Below are positions 33,287 through 40,719 of a stretch of DNA of 49,727 bases, piece after piece; position 1 is the stretch's first letter, and every line of letters starts with the position of its first letter. Below the pieces are notes generated by a model. It saw only the letters and a list, made by a program, of their open reading frames with translations, searched no databases and had not been told where the DNA came from. The position numbers and the translations under genes are program-made. This stretch comes from Dehalococcoidia bacterium. GTDB lineage: Bacteria; Chloroflexota; Dehalococcoidia; Lucifugimonadales; UBA3495. The stretch covers positions 1 to 49,727 of the forward strand of contig JAJDWF010000053.1 in the NCBI GenBank assembly GCA_022825745.1. The letters run 5' to 3'.

Positions 33287-34660
33287 TTGAATACCGGCCT
33301 GTCGGACCTCACGAACCACCTGCGGGAGCAGTACCACTACGCTTGGCTCGTGGTCGGCATGGGCACCATGCTGCGGGTCACCGCCAACTTCGTCAGCCAG
33401 GCTTTCGCCGTCATCCTCGTCGTCCTCCAGACCGATTTCGCCTGGGGCGTCACCGCCATCGTCCTCGCCCAGGTCTTCCGCAGCGTTGCCAGCGCCCTCC
33501 TCTCTCCCGTCTCCGGATGGATCGGCGACCGCTATGGCGCGCGCAAGTCCCTGTTTGTCGCGGCCGCCCTCTACGTGGCCGGTATGCTGCTCCTCAGCTC
33601 CGTCAACCAGCTCTGGCAGCTCTACATCTACTACAGCCTTCTGCTGGGACTGGCCCAGGCCCTCTTCACCGTCAACATCCCCACCACCGTTGCCGCCTGG
33701 TTCAAGCGGAAGCTGGGCGTCGCCGTCGGTATCCAGCAGTCCTTCGGCGGCATGGGCGCGTCGGTCACCGCCCCGGTCCTGGCTCTGCTGGTCTCCCTCA
33801 CCGGATGGCAGGTCGGCTTCTGGATCATCGCCGCCGTGGGCGGAACCATCCTGTTCTCCCTGCTGTTCTTCTTCCACAGCGATCCCGCCGACCGTGGGAT
33901 GCGGCCCCTGGGCGCCACCGACGACGACCCGCCGCCCGTCCCGGCCAACTCCGAAACCGCCAAGCTGCGCAGCAAGGTGTTCATGCAGCACGCCCGCCGG
34001 ACCCGGGCCTTCTGGAACCTGCCTTTCATCCACTTCCTCGGCTGCTTGGGCCACGCCATCGTCATCTGGCACGTCGTCTTCTTCGCCACCGAGCAGGGGT
34101 TGTCCCTCGCGGCGGCCGCCTGGATCGTCACCATCTACACCATGGCCAGCGTCAGCAGCCGCCTGTTCATTCCCATCCTGGCCGACCGCTTCGGCGCCAA
34201 GGCGACGATGATCCTGCCCTACGCCCTGCAGGGCGTCACCGTCGCCATGCTTTTCTGGGCCCAGAGCGCGTGGGAGTTCTACCTCTTCGCCGTCCTCTTC
34301 GGCATCGGCTTCGGCGGCGAGATGTCCGCCTTCCTCATCGCCAACCGCCAGTATTACGGCATGGGGCCGGTGCGCTCCATCTTCGGATTCCAGCACCTCG
34401 GCTCCGGTTTCGGCATGGCCGTCGGAGGACTCGTCGGCGGCGTGGTCTTCGACTACCGCAACGCCGAGGCTCCGACGCGGTGGCTGGGCTTCATCGACGT
34501 GGGCGGCGGCTCCTACGATCTGGCCTGGATAATCTCCATCGCCGCTAGCCTCGCCGGAGTCGTCTTCATCCTGCTCCTGGAATCATCCTCCCGCGTCCTC
34601 ATCCCCGACTGGGAAGACTCCCTCCCCCGGGAAAGCCAAACCACCCCCGCCGCCCCCTAA
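33287..34660 (+). CDS. MFS permease, MCT-like
   Basis: 457-residue twelve-TM permease with YHYAWLVVGMGTML at the first helix and the GWIGDRYGARKSL signature loop. Start is TTG at 33287 with GGAGAG about nine bases upstream; no ATG precedes the first helix. Between TM6 and TM7 lies a polar Asp/Pro-rich loop (~205-235). It stands alone between two other promoters. Its cargo is probably a carboxylate, by family resemblance only. Confidence 0.87.
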   Translation: MNTGLSDLTNHLREQYHYAWLVVGMGTMLRVTANFVSQAFAVILVVLQTDFAWGVTAIVLAQVFRSVASALLSPVSGWIGDRYGARKSLFVAAALYVAGMLLLSSVNQLWQLYIYYSLLLGLAQALFTVNIPTTVAAWFKRKLGVAVGIQQSFGGMGASVTAPVLALLVSLTGWQVGFWIIAAVGGTILFSLLFFFHSDPADRGMRPLGATDDDPPPVPANSETAKLRSKVFMQHARRTRAFWNLPFIHFLGCLGHAIVIWHVVFFATEQGLSLAAAAWIVTIYTMASVSSRLFIPILADRFGAKATMILPYALQGVTVAMLFWAQSAWEFYLFAVLFGIGFGGEMSAFLIANRQYYGMGPVRSIFGFQHLGSGFGMAVGGLVGGVVFDYRNAEAPTRWLGFIDVGGGSYDLAWIISIAASLAGVVFILLLESSSRVLIPDWEDSLPRESQTTPAAP

Positions 34661-34668
34661 CCCCCCGG

Positions 34669-34686
34669 TGCTATCATTGCCCCAAA
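34669..34686 (+). promoter_or_regulatory. Promoter-like motif before the HicB-HicA genes
   Basis: GCTATCATTGCCCCAAAG, matching the motif at 33254 and 36972. TATCAT may act as a -10; no convincing -35 is present. The ribosome site GAGGTGA follows and the ATG is at 34700. Confidence 0.4.
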
Positions 34687-34699
34687 GCGAGGTGAGAAT

Positions 34700-35053
34700 A
34701 TGGCGATCGCTCTGTTGACTCGCGCCGACGAATCTCTGGCCGCAGAATGGGCTGGCGGCGCGCCGGTGGAATATGGCTATGAAGTCCTGCTGGTTTGCGA
34801 CACCAGCGGCGACAGTCCCGGAACTCCGTGGGCGGTTTTCTGCCCATCCATGGACGTGTGCAGTGCCGGCCGAGACCCCCAAGACGCGCTGGACATGATC
34901 GCCGACGCCATCTACGAGGCCCTGGTGGACGGCGTCGAACCGGCAAAGGGCAACGCTTACCATGAGGTCATCAGTTATTACCAGGAGCTGATGGCCACTG
35001 GACTGCCAACAGCGGAAGCGGTGGTAAGCCCAGCGCCATATCCGGGGCAGTAA
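34700..35053 (+). CDS. HicB-like antitoxin
   Basis: 117 residues. The partial RNase-H-like HicB fold is recognisable from GYEVLLVCDTSG, WAVFCPSMDVCSAGRDPQDALDMIADAIYEAL. No clear C-terminal ribbon-helix-helix or HTH domain is seen, so DNA binding is uncertain. GAGGTGA lies six bases before the ATG. A HicA-like toxin gene starts three bases after its stop and a second HicB-like gene follows that, giving an antitoxin-toxin-antitoxin layout. Expected role: bind and silence the HicA ribonuclease. Confidence 0.65.
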   Translation: MAIALLTRADESLAAEWAGGAPVEYGYEVLLVCDTSGDSPGTPWAVFCPSMDVCSAGRDPQDALDMIADAIYEALVDGVEPAKGNAYHEVISYYQELMATGLPTAEAVVSPAPYPGQ

Positions 35054-35056
35054 ATC

Positions 35057-35269
35057 GTGCCCACTATACCGGGCAAGAACCATCGGCGGGTGGTCGCGGC
35101 ATTTGAGAAAATCGGCTATTCGATAATCCGTCAAAGCGGTCACATCGTAATGTCCAATGGCACGACCAGATTGGAGATTCCGCGCGGCAATCCCATCAAC
35201 GCCGTCACAATGTACCGAATAGCCCGCAGGGCCGGGCTGACTCGCGAGCAGTTTGAAGAACTGTACTGA
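35057..35269 (+). CDS. HicA-like mRNA interferase toxin
   Basis: 70 residues with the dsRBD-like HicA/YcfA fold: GKNHRRVVAAFEKIGYSIIRQSGHIVMSN carries the catalytic His in SGH, followed by RLEIPRG and YRIARRAGLTREQFEEL. The second part of the usual PxH motif is RGN here. The start is GTG at 35057, three bases after the upstream HicB stop. HicA toxins cleave mRNA and tmRNA when freed from HicB. Its position between two HicB-like genes is unusual. Confidence 0.8.
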   Translation: MPTIPGKNHRRVVAAFEKIGYSIIRQSGHIVMSNGTTRLEIPRGNPINAVTMYRIARRAGLTREQFEELY

Positions 35270-35276
35270 GGCGGCT

Positions 35277-35615
35277 ATGGCCACCGAACACGATAACAAA
35301 GACCTTTACGACGTCATCCTCATCTACTCCGGCGTCGGCTACGCAGCGCTTTGCCCTGGCATCCCCGGCGCAGTGTCCCAGGGCACCGATCAGCAGGATG
35401 CGCTGGCGATGATTGCCGACGCCATGGCCATGGGCCAGATGTACCCGTTGCCCGGCGACGACGTTGAACCGCGTCGTACTGAACTCCGCGAATTGGGAAA
35501 AGCCAAACTCGCCGAACTGGTGGCGGAATGCGAGCGCGACGGCTGGAAGTACGAAGTCCACCAGGTGTCGCCGGAACTGATTAAGACCTGCTCACGATAT
35601 TGTAAAGCATCATAG
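35277..35615 (+). CDS. Second HicB-like protein
   Basis: 112 residues: YDVILIYSGVGYAALCPGIP and GTDQQDALAMIADAMAMG match the HicB fold and resemble the 34700 protein. The C-terminal half (EPRRTELRELGKAKLAELVAEC) is helical and charged. ATG 35277 follows the HicA stop by seven bases, with GAGG about six bases upstream. It ends CSRYCKAS, a segment whose coding DNA recurs as a fragment at 36326. It may be a second antitoxin or a decoy against a related toxin. Confidence 0.65.
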   Translation: MATEHDNKDLYDVILIYSGVGYAALCPGIPGAVSQGTDQQDALAMIADAMAMGQMYPLPGDDVEPRRTELRELGKAKLAELVAECERDGWKYEVHQVSPELIKTCSRYCKAS

Positions 35616-35640
35616 ATGAGCGTGAACAGGATAAAACCGC
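35590..35640 (+). repeat. ~50-bp direct repeat, copy A (end of second HicB-like gene)
   Basis: About 80 percent identical by eye to 36326-36376. Covers the CSRYCKAS-stop end of the HicB-like gene plus ~25 bases of 3' flank. Confidence 0.65.
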
Positions 35641-35671
35641 TGCGGCCACTATGTTTGGTGAAGGAGCGCAA

Positions 35672-36253
35672 ATGCAAAATATCGTATGCCGTCATACCCG
35701 TCGCTTTTCCCCGGCCCTAGCGCTAACAGTTGGCTTCATTCTTCTGGGCTGTAGCGCCGCCTCGCCGGCTGAGCCGGAAGCGCCCGTGCCGCAGATCGTT
35801 TACAACGACGGGATCGCAAAACTCCGTCAACCGGCACCGGAAATAACGGTGTGCGAACGAAACGGGACGCTGATCACGAAGCTCCAAACCGGCCAACGGC
35901 TCATGGACCAGGCGCATCAAAAATCAAAAAGCTATCTCATGCCTCCGGCCGACCCCCGCACGCCATACCCAGAGTGGATGGCAAAGGAACTCAACCGTAT
36001 GGATGCTAAGCACCGGTCCGCCTCCACACGCTACCAACGAGCCGCGCTAACCGCTACCGGGTTGACACCGGACGCATTCGAATACTGTGCGGGATACAAC
36101 GATCAATATCATAGGTCCCACCAGTGCCAGACGGCATTCTCAGAATTGATCGCGGACAACGCTCACCTGAACCCTTCTCCCTATCAATTGGGAGCGATCA
36201 GGGCTTGCCTGGAAACCAACGCGTACCATCGGGAATCTATTGGATCGCCATGA
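35672..36253 (+). CDS. Small lipoprotein of unknown function
   Basis: 193 residues. Basic N-terminus, hydrophobic core LALTVGFILLGC with a lipobox at LLGC, then a Pro-rich tether (SPAEPEAPVPQ) and a helical domain with Cys residues in ITVCERNG, FEYCAGYN, SHQCQTAF and RACLETN; disulfides are possible outside the cytoplasm. ATG 35672 is chosen for GAAGGAG five bases upstream; the frame opens seven codons earlier. No family recognised. It lies just after the HicBAB genes; a functional link is not shown. Confidence 0.7.
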   Translation: MQNIVCRHTRRFSPALALTVGFILLGCSAASPAEPEAPVPQIVYNDGIAKLRQPAPEITVCERNGTLITKLQTGQRLMDQAHQKSKSYLMPPADPRTPYPEWMAKELNRMDAKHRSASTRYQRAALTATGLTPDAFEYCAGYNDQYHRSHQCQTAFSELIADNAHLNPSPYQLGAIRACLETNAYHRESIGSP

Positions 36254-36539
36254 ACGGATCAAGAACCTCCTGAGACATTTGCACCACAGGTTCCCAACTC
36301 GTTGATCAGGAAGCGCAGGGAGCGTGTTCACGCTATTGCAAAGCATCGTAGATAAGCACGAACAGGACGAAGCCTCTGAAAACGGCATCCAGTTTAAGGA
36401 TCCATTTTCGTGCCTTGGGGACTTCGTTTCTCCGGGCCGTGTCCATGGAAAGATAAACGTTGCGAGGCACGGCGCGAAGTAGTACGTTGGATTTACCGCT
36501 TGCAGTTGGGAAATTCAGCACAGACTAGGAGGTGCATTA
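36254..36539. other. Gene-poor gap with decayed HicB-like end
   Basis: 286 bases of lower GC. Contains repeat copy B (36326-36376). A 62-codon minus-strand frame (36333-36521) exists, ending GFVLFVLIYDALQ, but it lacks a ribosome site and family support; not called. Confidence 0.6.
36326..36376 (+). repeat. ~50-bp direct repeat, copy B (HicB-end remnant)
   Basis: Encodes CSRYCKAS-stop exactly as at the end of the 35277 gene, with only synonymous changes in those codons, but no intact gene precedes it. Probably the residue of a duplicated antitoxin gene. Confidence 0.6.
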
Positions 36540-36650
36540 ATGACTGACAAGCACGCAATGCGCGGTCCGCCGCGTGCCAATGAGAAAGCCTCGGCGTGGT
36601 CTAGTCGTCGGGGCCAATTTCATTGGCCCAAACTAGGAGAAACCAAATGA
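36540..36650 (+). CDS. 36-codon leader peptide ORF
   Basis: ATG at 36540 with a full AGGAGG seven bases upstream. The product starts MTDKHAMRGPPRANEKAS and is basic (Lys, Arg, His, Trp); no membrane segment. Its TGA overlaps the ATG of the next gene as ATGA, so translation of the two is coupled. An 8-bp perfect hairpin lies in its second half. The layout is that of a translational-attenuation leader or a tiny coupled gene. No family recognised. Confidence 0.55.
   Translation: MTDKHAMRGPPRANEKASAWSSRRGQFHWPKLGETK
36611..36629 (+). promoter_or_regulatory. Hairpin inside the leader ORF
   Basis: GGGCCAAT (36611-36618), loop TTC, ATTGGCCC (36622-36629): perfect 8-bp stem ending six bases before the AGGAG ribosome site (36635-36639) of the 36647 gene. 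Ribosomes on the leader would melt it. Confidence 0.6.
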
Positions 36651-36874
36651 CAACAGATCTGAAAACGATTTGGATAGAGTGCGAAGCAATCGGCTACGGA
36701 GACTTTGAGGGAAATCTTAGCGAAGTTGAAGAACTTATGAACGACGGATGGGAGTTAGTCGCTTGGAATCCAGTGGCGATACCTCCTTCAATAGGAGGAG
36801 ACTCAACAACGGAAAATGAGCCGACTGGCTACGACGTATTCCTTTTGAGGAGAACCCGGCCAAATTCGGATTGA
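36647..36874 (+). CDS. Small DUF4177-like protein
   Basis: 75 residues: WIECEAIGYGDFEGNLSEVEELMNDGWELVAWNPV and a C-terminal YDVFLLRRTRP. The pattern of a strand, a helix ending in GWELV and a final strand with LLRR resembles DUF4177-type small proteins, whose role is unknown. AGGAG lies seven bases before the ATG, which overlaps the leader stop. Codon use is more AT-rich than in flanking catabolic genes, consistent with the variable island. Confidence 0.6.
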   Translation: MTTDLKTIWIECEAIGYGDFEGNLSEVEELMNDGWELVAWNPVAIPPSIGGDSTTENEPTGYDVFLLRRTRPNSD

Positions 36875-36971
36875 AACAGACCATTACAGGCTATCCAAGC
36901 AACGATTGGGCAATAGTGGTCAGTATGCTAGGGAACTAGCGATTTCATCACTGCGTACCTCTGGCCTCCCC

Positions 36972-36989
36972 GCTATAATGGCCCCAAAG
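36972..36989 (+). promoter_or_regulatory. Promoter-like motif before the 37036 gene
   Basis: GCTATAATGGCCCCAAAG with a consensus TATAAT (36974-36979). No clear -35 at 16-18 bases. Third occurrence of the motif at 33254 and 34669. Confidence 0.45.
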
Positions 36990-37035
36990 CCAGCATAAGG
37001 GCGGCGGGACTGCCGTCGCTTACAGGACAACCGCC

Positions 37036-37254
37036 ATGACTGATGACAACTATCAACACCCTAACCCTTCGGGTCTCCCGGACGGCGAACTGATCGACGT
37101 GACCGAACTCGGTAAAAGGGTAATCGCCATGGATCCCAGGAAAACGCGGATCGACTACAGCGGTCTCAACTTCAAAGAGATGTTGATGGCCTGTCCCATC
37201 GACGGAATTGGCTTGACCCGCGAACCCGAATATCCGCGTGAGGTCGAACTGTAA
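37036..37254 (+). CDS. Small hypothetical protein
   Basis: 72 residues, acidic start (MTDDNYQHPNPSGLPDGEL) and a core VTELGKRVIAMDPRKTRIDY. AGGA lies about eight bases before the ATG and a TATAAT motif is 57 bases upstream. It ends one base before the convergent MFS gene end. No family recognised; the size and location in the island fit an antitoxin or a small regulator, but nothing specific shows it. Confidence 0.45.
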   Translation: MTDDNYQHPNPSGLPDGELIDVTELGKRVIAMDPRKTRIDYSGLNFKEMLMACPIDGIGLTREPEYPREVEL

Positions 37255-37255
37255 C

Positions 37256-38563
37256 CTACCCACCCCCCGGCGCACGCGGCGGCTTCGCCGCCACCGCCAT
37301 AATCCCCGCCAGGAACACCGCCACCGCAAAGAACGTGAACGGAATCCGGTAGCTGTCGAAGTAGTCGAACATGAACCCGGCGATCACCGGCCCCAGCGCC
37401 TGCCCGCCCACCTGCACCGACATCGTCAGCCCCCGAATCGTCCCCAGGTTCTGCCGCCCGTAGTAGTCCGCCCACACCAGCCGGATCAGCAGGTGCAGGC
37501 CGCCCACGCCGAACCCGATGCCCGCCGCCGAGATGACCTCCGGCAGTAGCCAGTCGCTCAGCACCGTCCCTACTGCAGCCAGCGCCACCACGAACGACGC
37601 CCCCATCATCAGGAACCGGATCTGCGCCCGCCGCGCCAGCGCCGCCCAGAACAGGCCCGCCGGCATCTGCGCCAGGGCGAACGTGCTCGCGCTGATCGCC
37701 GCGAATCGAGGGTCGATGCCCTGGCTGATGTAGTGCGACACCTGGTGCAGGCTCAGCCCCGCCTGGACCATCATGCTCGCGCCCGAAAAGACCGCCAGGA
37801 TCCAGAACGCCCGCGTCCGCAGCGCCTGTCCCACCGTGAAGTCGATCTCCGCGAAACTGCCCGAGTTGCCGGAACCCCCGGCGGCCTCGGCATCCCGAGT
37901 GGCCGCGTCCTCCCGCGCCGGCGCCGGGTCGGGTTCCAGCCCCATGTCCTCCGGCCGCCGCGCCACCAGCAGCAGCGACGGCACCACCCCCAGCGCGAAC
38001 GTCAGGATGCCCAGCACGACCCACGCCGTCCGCCAGTCATACCCCGTGATAATCAGCGTCATCGCCCACGGCACGATGGCCAGGCCGGCCCCCTTGGCGA
38101 TGTGGTCAACGGCCAGCCCCACCGGACGCCGCCGGATGAACCAGTTGCTGACCGCCGTGGGCAGCCCCATCTCCAGCGGCCCGGAGAAAATCATCCGCCC
38201 CGGCACGTACAGCGCATAGAACGCCAGCGGGTGCGCGACGAACGCCAGCCCGACGGCGATTGCCCCCGTGGCGAACGAACCCGCCCCCAGGATGACGCCC
38301 GCCCCGTACCGGTCCAGCCATCGCCCCACGATGGGCGAAACGAACACCGCCGCCAGCCCGCCCAGGCTCACCGCGCCCGAGAACATCCCCACCGACCAGC
38401 CCATGGACTGGGTCATCGGCACCACGAACACCGAAAGCGTCGCCACCGCCATCACGGTCCGCGTGGACAGACTCAGCGCCACCCCGTTCCCCGCGACCAC
38501 CCACCCGTAGTAAAAAGGCAGCGCATGGGCCATCCGAGTCCGCAAAGCATTAGTGCTCGTCAT
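37256..38563 (-). CDS. MFS permease, MCT/OFA-like
   Basis: 435-residue twelve-TM permease, paralogous to the 31889 gene: it has LPFYYGWVVAGNGVAL at TM1 and GRWLDRYGAGVILG as the signature loop. The central loop is Ala/Asp/Gly-rich (~205-240). ATG 38563 is preceded by GGTGAG at close spacing. A promoter candidate lies just upstream. Probably carries an organic anion; cargo unknown. Confidence 0.87.
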   Translation of the reverse strand: MTSTNALRTRMAHALPFYYGWVVAGNGVALSLSTRTVMAVATLSVFVVPMTQSMGWSVGMFSGAVSLGGLAAVFVSPIVGRWLDRYGAGVILGAGSFATGAIAVGLAFVAHPLAFYALYVPGRMIFSGPLEMGLPTAVSNWFIRRRPVGLAVDHIAKGAGLAIVPWAMTLIITGYDWRTAWVVLGILTFALGVVPSLLLVARRPEDMGLEPDPAPAREDAATRDAEAAGGSGNSGSFAEIDFTVGQALRTRAFWILAVFSGASMMVQAGLSLHQVSHYISQGIDPRFAAISASTFALAQMPAGLFWAALARRAQIRFLMMGASFVVALAAVGTVLSDWLLPEVISAAGIGFGVGGLHLLIRLVWADYYGRQNLGTIRGLTMSVQVGGQALGPVIAGFMFDYFDSYRIPFTFFAVAVFLAGIMAVAAKPPRAPGGG

Positions 38564-38867
38564 CGCTCACCCACAATGCCCCAAGTCTAGCGACGCCACA
38601 ATCCATAAGCAACTCTGCCATTTCGACGCTGCTCCGGCCGCGCTCTTGGTCTTGCGTTACTCCTCTGTCACAGCGAGCGGAAACGGTGGACTTTACCCTA
38701 AACTCCGCCATTCTTGAAAGAGTGATTGAACCAAATCTAAACCTAACCCGCCCGAGGTACGATCTGACGGTCTCGTCAAACTTAGCGACGGCGAATCACC
38801 CAGTTAAATCTACCCACCTACGATTGGGCATGCTAACATTACGGAAACGGCATGAGGTCACTGGATA
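38564..38867. other. Intergenic region between divergent MFS and AbiGi-like genes
   Basis: 304 bases, AT-richer toward the right. It contains the MFS promoter. A 60-codon frame (38686-38868, GTG start) lacks a convincing ribosome site and is not called. Confidence 0.5.
38584..38612 (-). promoter_or_regulatory. Promoter candidate of the 37256 MFS gene
   Basis: On the minus strand TTGCTT (38607-38612), 17-base spacer, TAGACT (38584-38589). The -10 GCTAGACT is identical to that of the binding-protein operon at 5109-5116. Confidence 0.45.
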
Positions 38868-39866
38868 GTGAAGAACGAGACAAGATATTTTTACCATAGT
38901 TTTCCACGGCCACGGCTTGATGAAACACACACCCAAACCGCCGACCGCGGATGGGCCATTTTGCAGTCGATAGAGAAACTCGGTTTAGTTTTAGCTCCGG
39001 AATTGGTCGAATGGGACGACCCTGTCGGGCTTGGGACTCCGTCACCCATTCAAGTCTTACAGCGGCGCATATGTTTTACCGATCTGTCTCCCCGCGAACT
39101 TGGCAGACATTCAACGCGCTTCGGGCCATTCGCGCTCGAATTTGATACGACTGCTTTGAGGCGCATCGGGGCGCTACCCGTCATATACATGCCCCAAGCC
39201 TTGTCGGCACAGGACCATTTGGCATTGCTCGGCCCGTTTGTCGTTGGTCATCTCGGCCAGATCCGCAGTTTCCTAGAAAGGCTCAATGAACTTGATCAGC
39301 TTGATAACCTGGCATATTGGCAGGCCCAAAATCCCGAAGCAAACTACATAGCAGATGACTGCCTAGTTAATTTGCAAAATGGCGATGAATCACGTGGCGT
39401 TGTTCAGGAGTTCGAAGTCCCGTTGAAAACGATAAGGGCTATCCTGAATTACCTAGACTTTGAAACCGCGCCCTTCAGCGCAATGATAGGAGCAACCACT
39501 ATCGCGCAGGCCATGTTCTATCCAACAGACGACGATCATCACAATCAGGAGCTTGGTTACTACCGACAGCGTGAGTGGCGTATCACCGCGGACTACGCTG
39601 TGAATGGCACTCCCCGTGGCCGAAGCCTTCAAGAAGAAGAGAAAGAATCGCTGCTTGGATTGGATGCGTCCTTTTGGGGAAGGCAAACCCACTCGAGCAG
39701 ACAGCTTCGTCGCGTAGATGAAGCCCTCGCTCTGGTCCACCCTGCACCTGCCGAGCTGATTAGCATGGTTCGGAGGTTGATAGTGCCCAACGACTTCGCC
39801 AATGACGCGAGCGGAATTTTCGGAGACCGTGTTGCAACGGGAAATCAGGTGGAAGAATCCCAATAA
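38868..39866 (+). CDS. AbiGi-like abortive-infection protein
   Basis: 332 residues. The block ICFTDLSPRELGRHSTRFGPFALEF followed by GALPVIYMPQ, and later YYRQREWRI, resemble the AbiGi family (abortive phage resistance, described as the antitoxin-like partner of AbiGii). The start is GTG at 38868 with GAGG about ten bases upstream. GC is clearly lower and codon use different from neighbouring catabolic genes, indicating transfer. No recognisable AbiGii partner follows; the next gene (40296) is an unknown 120-residue protein after a 429-base gap. Family call is from memory of motif pattern; moderate certainty. Confidence 0.5.
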   Translation: MKNETRYFYHSFPRPRLDETHTQTADRGWAILQSIEKLGLVLAPELVEWDDPVGLGTPSPIQVLQRRICFTDLSPRELGRHSTRFGPFALEFDTTALRRIGALPVIYMPQALSAQDHLALLGPFVVGHLGQIRSFLERLNELDQLDNLAYWQAQNPEANYIADDCLVNLQNGDESRGVVQEFEVPLKTIRAILNYLDFETAPFSAMIGATTIAQAMFYPTDDDHHNQELGYYRQREWRITADYAVNGTPRGRSLQEEEKESLLGLDASFWGRQTHSSRQLRRVDEALALVHPAPAELISMVRRLIVPNDFANDASGIFGDRVATGNQVEESQ

Positions 39867-40027
39867 AGGTTCACGGCCCATTAAAGCGCCGCCGCCTGTG
39901 CGGTTTGCAGCCTGTGCCCGAATGTTCAGGCGCGGCCAATAACCCTGAGCACCCCCAATCCTGCAAGTCTTGCAATCCGGCGAATCCCGATTCCGACGAT
40001 TCCCCCAAAGTGCTGACACACGCCCCG

Positions 40028-40057
40028 TTGACCCTACCGGCACACGAGTTCTAACAT
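40028..40057 (+). promoter_or_regulatory. Promoter candidate upstream of the 40296 gene
   Basis: TTGACC (40028-40033), 18-base spacer, TAACAT (40052-40057). It would give a leader of about 230 bases. Confidence 0.35.
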
Positions 40058-40222
40058 AATCTCATCACGCGAAAGACCAGCTAATCCCGCAATCCATCCC
40101 AATGCCAACGTGCCAACACGCCACGCCCAAATCCTCTCAAATGCCCGCCAAAACCACCAATATCACCCCCAAAACCCGCCCATCCCACCCCATCACCCGC
40201 TCAACGCCCTACTCAAACGAAC

Positions 40223-40242
40223 GGAAATGAGCGGAAATGAGC
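40223..40242 (+). repeat. Tandem decamer repeat
   Basis: Two exact copies of GGAAATGAGC, followed by GGCATTTC, which can pair with the second copy (GAAATG with CATTTC). Lies 54 bases before the 40296 start. Confidence 0.55.
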
Positions 40243-40295
40243 GGCATTTCGCCAAAATCCCCACATTCAGACCATCAACCCTGAGGGGTAATCCC

Positions 40296-40658
40296 ATGAC
40301 CCTTGCCCAAATCCGCCGCCGCGTCAACGCCCTCAAGCGCAAGTTCGTCCTCGAACTCGCCATCCTCAAACTCCGCCGCATCGCCGAATCCGTCGCCGAC
40401 GACTGGGACCTCGACGAACCGCCCGAACCCCACGACGTCATCGCGCGCATCGCCAAAGCCGGCTTCCGCCTCTCCACCTTCATGCGATTGCGCTGGTACC
40501 TTAACGACACCATACGCCAGGGCGAAGTCCCCGAGCCGCGCCGGATCGTCACCAGCCTCCTCCCCTGGGCCAGCCAAGGCCGCTACCGTGAATTCTTCGA
40601 CCGCGACCTTCCCCCGCTTAAGGCCTATGGGCGCTTGTGCGTACCCACCGCCTCTTGA
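40296..40658 (+). CDS. Hypothetical helical protein
   Basis: 120 residues, largely helical: RRRVNALKRKFVLELAILKLRRIAESVADDW, then DLDEPPEPHDVIARIAKAGFR and a C-terminal segment with LLPWASQGRY. ATG 40296 is chosen because GAGGGG lies about eight bases upstream; the frame is open to 40110, but the upstream part is low-complexity Pro/His-rich. No family recognised. It is in the island, before the MaoC pair. Confidence 0.55.
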   Translation: MTLAQIRRRVNALKRKFVLELAILKLRRIAESVADDWDLDEPPEPHDVIARIAKAGFRLSTFMRLRWYLNDTIRQGEVPEPRRIVTSLLPWASQGRYREFFDRDLPPLKAYGRLCVPTAS

Positions 40659-40719
40659 CAATTTGCGAGACTCCGATATTTTCTTTCAACAGGATCTGTC
40701 GCTATAAGGAAGTGCAGCT

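Larger units (their letters stand above)
39867..40295. other. Gene-poor gap with C-rich G-poor tract and tandem repeat
   Basis: 429 bases. Contains a promoter candidate (40028-40057), a C/A-rich, G-poor stretch at about 40095-40215 that could serve as a Rho-loading (rut) site, and a tandem decamer GGAAATGAGC at 40223-40232 and 40233-40242. Confidence 0.5.

Noticed and set aside
32836..34548. 570-codon plus-strand frame overlapping two MFS genes in another frame
   Set aside because: Arg/His/Pro-rich, no membrane segments, crosses the gap between two well-supported MFS genes and their promoter.
36333..36521. 62-codon minus-strand frame ending GFVLFVLIYDALQ, echoed in the reverse of 35590-35640
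   Set aside because: No ribosome site. The echo is explained by the direct repeat of a HicB gene end, whose forward codons differ only synonymously; kept as an item to test.
36875..37035. Possible small RNA or tRNA in the gap before the 37036 gene
   Set aside because: No cloverleaf, CCA end or strong stem found; only the TATAAT-containing motif stands out.
38686..38868. 60-codon GTG-started frame before the AbiGi-like gene
   Set aside because: No good ribosome site, no recognisable features, ends exactly into the next start by chance-level overlap.
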